A stretch of 7,560 nucleotides of DNA, taken from an uncultured Limnohabitans sp. Lineage in GTDB: Bacteria; Pseudomonadota; Gammaproteobacteria; Burkholderiales; Burkholderiaceae_C. Under the pieces are notes generated by a model. It searched no databases. It was not told the DNA's origin and saw nothing but the letters and a program-made list of their open reading frames with translations. Positions 1-4,935 of the stretch are shown in pieces. A program made the position numbers and the translations under genes. Position 1 is the stretch's first letter, and each line of letters starts with the position of its first letter. The stretch covers positions 1 to 7,560 of the forward strand of contig NZ_CALBEX010000092.1 of assembly GCF_937889215.1 (NCBI RefSeq), written 5' to 3'.

Positions 1-68
1 AAGTCGCCCTGGAAGCTGCCCATGGGGGTGCGGGCAGCGCTGACGATGACGATGCGATCGTGTGACAT
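1..68 (-). CDS. Acetyl-CoA C-acetyltransferase (thiolase), N-terminal fragment
   Basis: Only the first 22 codons are present; the gene runs off the left edge. The visible residues MSHDRIVIVSAARTPMGSFQ match the N-terminus of bacterial acetyl-CoA acetyltransferases, where the I-V-S-A-x-R-T-P-x-G-x-F pattern begins the thiolase fold. The catalytic cysteine and histidine lie outside the window. Thiolases of this type cleave acetoacetyl-CoA into two acetyl-CoA in the cytoplasm. The ATG at 66-68 is preceded by an AAAGG ribosome-binding site (plus-strand 76-80) seven bases away. That site overlaps the TGA stop of the upstream gene, suggesting translational coupling. As the last visible gene of a leucine-degradation cluster it would finish the breakdown of acetoacetate-derived acetoacetyl-CoA. 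The exact substrate range cannot be judged from this fragment. Confidence 0.85.
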   Translation of the reverse strand, partial: MSHDRIVIVSAARTPMGSFQGD

Positions 69-79
69 GGTGAAGCCTT

Positions 80-598
80 TCAAGTGTGTGTGTCTTTGTG
101 GATATCGGCAATGATCAGGTGTTCGCCGGTTTCTTCTTCAGCGATGCGGCGGATGTAGGCCACGAAGTCGGGGTCTTCGCCGCGCAGCAAGAGAGGCAGA
201 GACTGGCGAAAGTCGTCCCTTCGGCACCACTCGCGCATGTAGTCGTCCCAAGAGTTCCAGCGCCGCTGTTCGGTGGCGCTCATTTCCGCGCGGTACGCAA
301 TCAGATAGGCCCGCTCGAACAAGGCGATCAGCATGTCGAAAATCGTCATCATGCGTTCGCGTTGCTCGGCTGTGGGATCGCGCAGGGCCTGAGCGGTGCG
401 CAGCTGCAGGTCGGCGTGGTCCAGCACCACTTTCAAGAAATCGTTGTAAGCGTCGGAGAGGTGCTGATACGCCTCCTCTTCTTCGTTCTCACGCTCCTTG
501 CGCTGTTCCAGCCAGAACACCCAGGCGGCATAGGGCAGACCGAATACGGTCACCGCATAACTGCCCATCTCAAGAAGTTCGGCCAAGCTCAAGGGCAC
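80..598 (-). CDS. Hypothetical single-pass membrane protein in the leucine cluster
   Basis: I do not recognise a named family. The 172-residue product has one clear hydrophobic segment near the N-terminus (about residues 12-30, with VTVFGLPYAAWVFWL). A strongly charged stretch follows (EQRKERENEEEE, about 31-42), then a mostly helical cytoplasmic-looking domain. Its aromatic- and Arg-rich patch at about 105-135 (RRWNSWDDYMREWCRRDDFR) looks like a conserved core. No catalytic motif is visible. The start chosen is GTG at 596-598, seven bases after the carbonic anhydrase stop. An in-frame ATG at 566-568 (residue 11) is the main alternative, but it would trim the sequence leading into the membrane segment; neither has a good Shine-Dalgarno. 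The stop lies 11 bases before the thiolase start. Its tight position between carbonic anhydrase and thiolase suggests co-transcription and perhaps a role with one of them, but function is unknown. Confidence 0.75.
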   Translation of the reverse strand: MPLSLAELLEMGSYAVTVFGLPYAAWVFWLEQRKERENEEEEAYQHLSDAYNDFLKVVLDHADLQLRTAQALRDPTAEQRERMMTIFDMLIALFERAYLIAYRAEMSATEQRRWNSWDDYMREWCRRDDFRQSLPLLLRGEDPDFVAYIRRIAEEETGEHLIIADIHKDTHT

Positions 599-605
599 AC
601 GTCGC

Positions 606-1259
606 TCAGGCGCCTCGTGGGTAACGTTTGAAGGCGCTGCGGAACACGTCCACCACCTCGTGACTGCCGCTCATGCTGACGCCCAAATCTTTGGCCAGGC
701 CATCCTTCAGGCCATAGCACCAGCCGTGCACGCTGAGCTTTTGCCCGCGAGACCACGCGTCTTGAACCACATTGGTCAAGGCCACGTTGCCCACCTGCTC
801 GATCACGTTCATTTCGCACAGGGTATCTTCTTGCTCGGGCACCGTGAGGTGATCCAGGCGACGGCGGTGTCGCACCTTGACATCGTGCACATGGCGCAGC
901 CAATTGTCAGCCAAGCCCACACGCATGCCACGCAGCGTGGCCAGTACGCCACCACAGCCGTAATGCCCCACCACCATGATGTGCTCGACCTTGAGCGCAT
1001 CGACCGCGTACTGGATGACGGACAGCGCATTCAGGTCGGAGTGCACGACAACATTAGCCACGTTGCGGTGCACAAACACCTCGCCCGGGTCCAAGCCGGT
1101 GATCTGGTTGGCGGGCACGCGGCTGTCGGAGCAGCCGATCCACAAGTACTTGGGGTTTTGCTGGTTGGCCAGGCGTGAGAAAAAAGCCGGGTCATCGCGC
1201 ACCATGCGCTCTGACCATTGGCGGTTGTTGTCCAGAAGGTGTTGCAGTGAAGTGGTCAT
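606..1259 (-). CDS. can: Beta-class carbonic anhydrase
   Basis: The 217-residue protein interconverts CO2 and bicarbonate in the cytoplasm using a zinc ion. The beta-class signature is complete: CSDSR at residues 43-47 supplies zinc ligand Cys43 and the Asp45/Arg47 dyad, and GHYGCGG at 98-104 supplies His99 and Cys102. The length fits the bacterial Can/CynT family. The start is ATG at 1257-1259; no strong Shine-Dalgarno precedes it. It lies 46 bp after ivd and 7 bp before the next gene, all on the same strand, so it is probably in the ivd transcript. Leucine degradation downstream of Ivd needs bicarbonate for methylcrotonyl-CoA carboxylase, which gives a reasonable explanation for the linkage; that role is inferred. 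The family assignment itself is secure; the symbol can is by similarity to E. coli Can. Confidence 0.93.
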   Translation of the reverse strand: MTTSLQHLLDNNRQWSERMVRDDPAFFSRLANQQNPKYLWIGCSDSRVPANQITGLDPGEVFVHRNVANVVVHSDLNALSVIQYAVDALKVEHIMVVGHYGCGGVLATLRGMRVGLADNWLRHVHDVKVRHRRRLDHLTVPEQEDTLCEMNVIEQVGNVALTNVVQDAWSRGQKLSVHGWCYGLKDGLAKDLGVSMSGSHEVVDVFRSAFKRYPRGA

Positions 1260-1305
1260 GGTGAGATTGTCGCTGGGCTGGCCTACCGCTGGATGACAAA
1301 CCGCT

Positions 1306-2487
1306 TCAGCAGGTTTCGGCGAACAACTCGCGACCGATCAGCATGCGGCGAATTTCGCTGGTGCCCGCGCCGATTTCGTAGAGCTTGGCATCGCGCCACA
1401 GGCGGCCCAGCGGGTATTCGTTGATGTAGCCGTTGCCACCAAAAATCTGCACGCCTTCGCCCGCCATCCAAGTGGCTTTTTCGGCCGTCCACAAAATGAC
1501 GCTGGCGCAATCCTTGCGCACTTGGCGCACATGCTCCACACCCAACAAATCAAGGTTCTTGGCCACGGTGTAGGCGAACGAGCGACCGGCTTGCAGCACG
1601 GTGTACATGTCGGCCACTTTGCCCTGGATCAGCTGAAACTCGCCAATGCTTTGGCCAAACTGCTTGCGGTCGTGGATGTAGGGGATCACGTTGTCCATGA
1701 CCGATTGCATGATGCCCAGCGGGCCGCCAGTCAGCACAGCACGCTCGTAGTCCAAGCCGCTCATCAGCACCTTGGCACCGTTGTTCAGGCCGCCCAGGAT
1801 GTTGGCCTCGGGCACCTCGACGTTGTTGAACACCAGCTCGCCCGTGTGGCTGCCGCGCATGCCCAACTTGTCGAGCTTTTGCGCAATGCTGAAACCCTTC
1901 ATGCCCTTTTCGATCAAAAAGGCCGTGACGCCGCGTGCGCCCAACTCGGGCTCGCTCTTGGCATAGACCACCAGCGTGTCGGCATCCGGGCCGTTGGTGA
2001 TCCACATCTTGGAGCCATTGAGCAGGTAATAGCCACCCTTGTCTTCGGCCTTGAGCTTCATGCTCAGCACATCCGAGCCCGCACTGGGCTCGCTCATGGC
2101 CAAGGCACCGACGTGCTCACCGCTGATCAGCTTGGGCAGGTATTTGGCGCGCTGCTCGGGCGTGCCGTTGCGTTTGATCTGGTTGACGCACAGGTTCGAG
2201 TGCGCGCCGTAACTCAAGCCCACGCTGGCCGAGGCACGGGAGATTTCTTCCATGGCGATCATGTGGGCCAGATAGCCCATGTTCGCGCCGCCGTATTCCT
2301 CACCCACGGTGATGCCCAGCACGCCCAAGTCACCCATCTTGCGCCACAGGTCCATGGGGAACTGGTCGTTGCGGTCGATCTCGGCGGCGCGGGGAGCGAT
2401 TTCGGCTTGCGCAAAGTCGCGTACCGCGTCGCGCAGGGCGTCGATGTCTTCACCAAGTTGAAAATTCAGGCCGGGCAAGTTGTTCAT
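1306..2487 (-). CDS. ivd: Isovaleryl-CoA dehydrogenase
   Basis: This FAD flavoprotein oxidises isovaleryl-CoA to 3-methylcrotonyl-CoA, the third step of leucine breakdown, passing electrons to electron-transfer flavoprotein. The 393-residue product is a full-length acyl-CoA dehydrogenase. The N-terminal helical domain covers about 1-125. The FAD/substrate beta domain follows, with [11 protein letters not shown] (130-140) and WITNG (162-166). The C-terminal helical domain has DRKQFGQ (273-279), QIFGGNGY (347-354) and the [15 protein letters not shown] segment (365-379). The motif [16 protein letters not shown] (243-258) places the acid/base glutamate (Glu248) where isovaleryl-CoA dehydrogenases have it, rather than at the C-terminal position used by most acyl-CoA dehydrogenases; this sets the subfamily. 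The ATG at 2485-2487 is chosen over an in-frame upstream start because a strong AGGAGAG site precedes it by six bases. Also called liuA. Confidence 0.95.
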   Translation of the reverse strand: MNNLPGLNFQLGEDIDALRDAVRDFAQAEIAPRAAEIDRNDQFPMDLWRKMGDLGVLGITVGEEYGGANMGYLAHMIAMEEISRASASVGLSYGAHSNLCVNQIKRNGTPEQRAKYLPKLISGEHVGALAMSEPSAGSDVLSMKLKAEDKGGYYLLNGSKMWITNGPDADTLVVYAKSEPELGARGVTAFLIEKGMKGFSIAQKLDKLGMRGSHTGELVFNNVEVPEANILGGLNNGAKVLMSGLDYERAVLTGGPLGIMQSVMDNVIPYIHDRKQFGQSIGEFQLIQGKVADMYTVLQAGRSFAYTVAKNLDLLGVEHVRQVRKDCASVILWTAEKATWMAGEGVQIFGGNGYINEYPLGRLWRDAKLYEIGAGTSEIRRMLIGRELFAETC

Positions 2488-2493
2488 GGGGGT

Positions 2494-2500
2494 CTCTCCT
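2494..2500 (-). promoter_or_regulatory. Ribosome-binding site of ivd
   Basis: On the minus strand this reads AGGAGAG, six bases before the ATG at 2485-2487. It is the best Shine-Dalgarno I noticed in the window and fixes the ivd start; the open frame continues upstream to 2538 without a comparable site. Confidence 0.8.
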
Positions 2501-2534
2501 GGGGTTCTGGGGTATGGGCGTCGGGCCCACGCCG

Positions 2535-2990
2535 TCAATAAGTTTGTGGGACTGGGGTCAGGGTTTGCTGCATCACGGCGCAGGGGCTTTGTTGGCCTTT
2601 GGCATCGGTGTGCACCACTTCGGCCGATGTGACGATGATGCGCTTGCCCGCTTTGACCACCTGGCCGGTGGCGCGAATTTCGCCACCTTGAAAGCTGTTG
2701 AGGAAATTGATTTTGTATTCGATGGTCACCACTTCCATGCCCTGCGGGGCGACGGTCAAGGCGGCATAACCGCCCGCAATGTCGGCCAATGCCCCAATGG
2801 CACCGCCATGAAAGCCCCCTTGTTGCTGCGTGACCTTGTCGCTGTAGGCCATGGCCAACTCCACCCGCCCCGCCGTGGCCGACAACAGCCGCACGCCCAA
2901 GTGCTGCATCATGCCTTGGCGGGCCAGACTCAGGGCCACACGCTCATGGACAGAAGGCACAGACAGGTCTGATGGGGGGGCGTTGCTCAC
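2535..2990 (-). CDS. PaaI-family hotdog-fold acyl-CoA thioesterase
   Basis: The predicted 151-residue protein is a single hotdog domain of the PaaI/acyl-CoA thioesterase type, which hydrolyses acyl-CoA thioesters to free acid and CoA in the cytoplasm. The family core is visible: [20 protein letters not shown] at about 56-75, giving the HGG loop (His61) and the helix Asp70. The beta-strand segment [30 protein letters not shown] follows. The start is ambiguous. GTG at 2988-2990, with a GGA-containing weak ribosome site, gives the length used here; TTG at 3012-3014 would add eight residues. The gene lies 47 bp before ivd and 89 bp after the MerR regulator on the same strand, with its own promoter and operator-like palindrome just upstream. 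A role in relieving CoA trapping by branched acyl-CoAs is plausible but inferred; the substrate is not readable from the sequence. Confidence 0.85.
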   Translation of the reverse strand: MSNAPPSDLSVPSVHERVALSLARQGMMQHLGVRLLSATAGRVELAMAYSDKVTQQQGGFHGGAIGALADIAGGYAALTVAPQGMEVVTIEYKINFLNSFQGGEIRATGQVVKAGKRIIVTSAEVVHTDAKGQQSPCAVMQQTLTPVPQTY

Positions 2991-3020
2991 ATTTCGTCCA
3001 ATGCTTGAAATCAAACCCGG

Positions 3021-3049
3021 ACTTTAATTGACGTTTACGTCAACGTCAA
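3021..3049 (-). promoter_or_regulatory. Putative sigma70-type promoter ahead of the thioesterase-ivd genes
   Basis: On the minus strand a TTGACG -35 box (plus 3044-3049) and a TAAAGT -10-like box (plus 3021-3026) are separated by exactly 17 bp. The match is 5/6 and 4/6 to consensus. The spacer is almost entirely the palindrome at 3028-3043. This promoter would start transcription 30-40 bases upstream of the thioesterase and serve thioesterase, ivd, can and the downstream genes. It is predicted from sequence only. Confidence 0.55.
3028..3043. promoter_or_regulatory. Predicted LiuR-type operator (16-bp palindrome)
   Basis: TTGACGTTTACGTCAA consists of two perfect 7-bp inverted arms (TTGACGT/ACGTCAA) around a 2-bp centre. 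An extra GTCAA half-site follows at 3045-3049 and another at 3053-3057. The same arm and ACGT core appear in the larger palindrome at 3562-3589 upstream of the MerR gene, so both are probably read by that regulator. The site fills the spacer between the -35 and -10 boxes, the usual place for MerR-family binding. Confidence 0.65.
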
Positions 3050-3079
3050 TCAGTCAATCCAGGCCTGCGCACTCAGGTT

Positions 3080-3484
3080 TCAGGTTGCCGCTGCCGTTTT
3101 GTTGGCTTTGGTCAACAGGCTGCGGGTTTCTTTTTCGTGGGTTTTGACCTCGTCCAAAGTGGCCTCCAGATCGGCCAACTGCGACTCCAGCTGCCGTCGG
3201 TGTTCTGCCAGCACCACCATGAACTTCTTCAACTGCGGCACTGTGTCGCGAGGGCTGTCGTACATGTCGATCAGATCTTTGGCCTCGGTCAAGGACAAGC
3301 CCAAGCGCTTGGCGCGCAAAGTCAGCTTCAAACGGGTGCGGTCTCGCGCCGAGTAAACGCGGTTGCGCCCACCGGGGCCAGAGCGCTCAGGCTCCAGCAA
3401 GCCCATGTCTTCGTAAAAGCGGATGGCGCGGGTGGTCAGGTCAAATTCCTGGGCCAAATCACTGATCGTGTACGTGTTCGCCAT
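3080..3484 (-). CDS. liuR: MerR-family transcriptional regulator, LiuR-like
   Basis: The 134-residue protein has the MerR layout. A helix-turn-helix lies at about residues 5-25 (YTISDLAQEFDLTTRAIRFYED), followed by a wing ending RNRVYS (40-45), a second helical part with RLKLTLRAKRLGLSLTEAKDLI (51-72), and a long C-terminal coiled coil (about 83-125) for dimerisation. There are no cysteines, so it is not a metal-sensing MerR. The GLLEPER and GGRNRVYSARDRTRLK stretches and the adjacent ivd cluster fit LiuR, the regulator of branched-chain amino acid catabolism known in proteobacteria; its effector is presumably a pathway acyl-CoA. The ATG at 3482-3484 has a GAGG motif about ten bases upstream. 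It heads the catabolic cluster and is divergent from the MBL gene, with a 28-bp palindrome between them, so autoregulation is likely. Confidence is high for MerR and moderate for LiuR. Confidence 0.85.
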   Translation of the reverse strand: MANTYTISDLAQEFDLTTRAIRFYEDMGLLEPERSGPGGRNRVYSARDRTRLKLTLRAKRLGLSLTEAKDLIDMYDSPRDTVPQLKKFMVVLAEHRRQLESQLADLEATLDEVKTHEKETRSLLTKANKTAAAT

Positions 3485-3621
3485 GGCGTGAGGTCCTCAA
3501 CGTGCTTGCGCAAGGGAGACAGCCGGGCAAAGTGCTGGCCCCCTAGAATGCCAATTCATATTTGACGTTAACGTTAACGTTAACGTCAATGGCCCGAATG
3601 CTAACCCAAACCCACTGACGC
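3485..3621. promoter_or_regulatory. Divergent regulatory region between liuR-like gene and MBL gene
   Basis: This 137-bp spacer holds the control signals for both divergent genes. For the regulator (minus strand), a TTAACG -35-like box inside the palindrome is followed after 17 bp by TATGAA (plus 3556-3561). For the MBL gene (plus strand), TTGACG at 3562-3567 is followed after 17 bp by GTCAAT at 3585-3590, a poor -10 box. Both predicted promoters overlap the palindrome at 3562-3589. The regulator leader also has two small palindromes, TGAGGTCCTCA at 3489-3499 (covering its ribosome-binding region) and CTTGCGCAAG at 3505-3514. Promoter calls are tentative. Confidence 0.45.
3562..3589. promoter_or_regulatory. 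Predicted compound operator: perfect 28-bp palindrome
   Basis: The sequence is a perfect inverted repeat from TTGACG at 3562 to CGTCAA at 3589. It contains four ACGT cores at 3565, 3571, 3577 and 3583, exactly 6 bp apart. It can be read as three overlapping 16-bp MerR-type sites (3562-3577, 3568-3583, 3574-3589), each resembling the single site at 3028-3043. The placement between divergent genes points to control of both by the adjacent regulator. Confidence 0.7.
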
Positions 3622-4752
3622 ATGTCACCCACACCCCCAGAGCGCGCGATGCCATCGCCAACCGCCAGCGTCAACCCCGAGCGACCGTTGAATTACCCCA
3701 AGGGTGAACAGCTGCCCGACAGCGGTTCGGCCATCGAAGTGGCACCGGGTGTTTTCTGGCTGCGCATGGGCTTGCCCTTTGCCTTGAACCACATCAACCT
3801 GTGGCTCCTGCGTGACCGCCTGCCCCACCCCACGCAAGCCGGGGTCGTGCAAGAGGGCTGGACTGCCGTGGATTGCGGCGTGGACAACGCTGCCACCCGA
3901 GAAGCTTGGCTGCAGGTCGAGCAACAGGTGCTGCAAGGCCTGCCGATCTTGCGCGTGCTGGTGACCCACATGCACCCGGACCACATGGGCCTGGCCCATT
4001 GGTTGTGCGAACGCTGGCAAGCCCCTTTGAGGATGAGCACCAGCGAATACCAGTCGGCCTTGCTGGCGTGCAGCGGCGTGTCCAATTTCGGTGGGGCGCC
4101 CACGGTGGCCTTCTTTGCTGCGCAGGGTTGGCAACAGCCTGATGAGTTGGACCAAGTCAAAGCACGAGTGGGTTATTACGCGGGCATGGTGCCCAAAATT
4201 CCAGGCGCTTATGTGCGCTTGATGGATGGCGCGCAGGTGCGCATCGGTGACCGGGTTTGGCAATGCATCAGTGGCTTCGGGCACTCGCCCGAACACATGG
4301 CGCTGCATGACGCAGAAAACCAACTGCTCATCAGCGGCGACATGCTGCTGCCCTCGATTTCGACCAACATCAGCGTGTACGCGATGGAGCCCGACAGCAA
4401 CCCCCTGCAATGGTTTCTGGATTCCCTGGGCAAAATGGCCCACCTGCCGGATGCCACACTGGTCTTGCCCTCACACGGACGTCCGTTTCGTGGCGCGGCC
4501 ACACGCGTGGCGCAGCTGGCTGCGCACCATGCCGACCGCCTGGCCGAGCTGCTGGCCGCTTGCCGCGCACAAGCGCGCTGCGCGCATGAGCTGATGCCCG
4601 TGCTGTTCAAACGCCCGCTCGATGTGCACCAGACCACGTTTGCCATGGATGAAGCGGTAGCGCACCTGAACTTGCTGTGGTTGTCTGACCAGATGCGCCG
4701 CGAACGCGGAGCCGATGGTGTGATCCGCTTCAGCACCAACGTTGGGCAATGA
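3622..4752 (+). CDS. MBL-fold metallo-hydrolase
   Basis: The 376-residue protein is a metallo-beta-lactamase-fold hydrolase with all dinuclear metal ligands of the glyoxalase II/LACTB2-like group. These are THMHPDHMG (115-123, giving His116, His118, Asp120 and His121), GHSPEH (220-225, His221), SGDM (238-241, Asp240) and LPSHG (282-286, His285). Residues after about 295 form a helical C-terminal extension, as in several MBL hydrolases with a winged-helix-like tail. No signal peptide is visible, so it is probably cytoplasmic. The ATG at 3622 gives a Pro/Ser-rich leader; an ATG at 3649 (residue 10) is equally possible, since neither has a good ribosome-binding site. It is divergent from the LiuR-like gene and shares its operator, suggesting co-regulation with leucine catabolism, possibly as a thioester or lactone hydrolase. 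The substrate is unknown. Confidence 0.88.
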   Translation: MSPTPPERAMPSPTASVNPERPLNYPKGEQLPDSGSAIEVAPGVFWLRMGLPFALNHINLWLLRDRLPHPTQAGVVQEGWTAVDCGVDNAATREAWLQVEQQVLQGLPILRVLVTHMHPDHMGLAHWLCERWQAPLRMSTSEYQSALLACSGVSNFGGAPTVAFFAAQGWQQPDELDQVKARVGYYAGMVPKIPGAYVRLMDGAQVRIGDRVWQCISGFGHSPEHMALHDAENQLLISGDMLLPSISTNISVYAMEPDSNPLQWFLDSLGKMAHLPDATLVLPSHGRPFRGAATRVAQLAAHHADRLAELLAACRAQARCAHELMPVLFKRPLDVHQTTFAMDEAVAHLNLLWLSDQMRRERGADGVIRFSTNVGQ

Positions 4753-4935
4753 CTGTCCGACGTATCTCCCACAAGCCGGTTCTTTAAGGTCCGACGCGTC
4801 TCCCGTAGGTCGGTGCCTTTATGGTCCGACATGCCTTCTTTTCGCGAAGCGACACTTTCAAACGACGGTGGCGAACAGCGTTGGACCTGACGGTGCCGAC
4901 TGCGGGTCCATGTCCACCCGTTCACGTGCCAGGCC
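4753..4935. other. Intergenic region between convergent genes
   Basis: The 183-bp gap separates the convergent MBL and metallopeptidase genes. Its first half holds the tandem repeats at 4755-4830. Its second half has a TGGACC/GGTCCA inverted repeat (4882-4887 with 4905-4910, 17-base loop) and a CCAGGCC/GGCCTGG pair (4929-4935 with 4960-4966) that straddles the metallopeptidase stop. Neither has a following T-run, so I do not call a rho-independent terminator. No convincing gene is present. Confidence 0.6.
4755..4830. repeat. Degenerate tandem repeats, REP-like (period 34-35 bp)
   Basis: GTCCGAC recurs at 4755, 4789 and 4824. The first two units align over about 34 bases: GTCCGACG, then TCTCCC, CGGT and TTTA in the same order. 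The third unit keeps little more than the opening motif. Within the second unit CCGAC (4791-4795) pairs with GTCGG (4809-4813), and that GTCGG could instead pair with CCGAC at 4826-4830. Alternating arms of this kind are typical of dispersed intergenic palindromic elements. Whether copies occur elsewhere in the genome cannot be seen here. Confidence 0.55.

Noticed and set aside
1522..2541. A 339-codon open frame on the plus strand opposite ivd
   Set aside because: It is antisense to a clear isovaleryl-CoA dehydrogenase. The product is Ala/His/Gln/Val-rich with no family motif, a usual by-product of high-G+C codon bias.
3064..3077. Terminator between the regulator and the thioesterase
   Set aside because: CCTG/CAGG is only a 4-bp stem without a T-run, so read-through from the regulator remains likely.
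3625..4443. A 272-codon open frame on the minus strand opposite the MBL gene
   Set aside because: It is the mirror of a gene with all catalytic motifs; the translation is His/Gln-rich and low in recognisable structure.
4755..4830. CRISPR array
   Set aside because: Only three copies, conserved over about seven bases, with no separate spacers and no cas genes.
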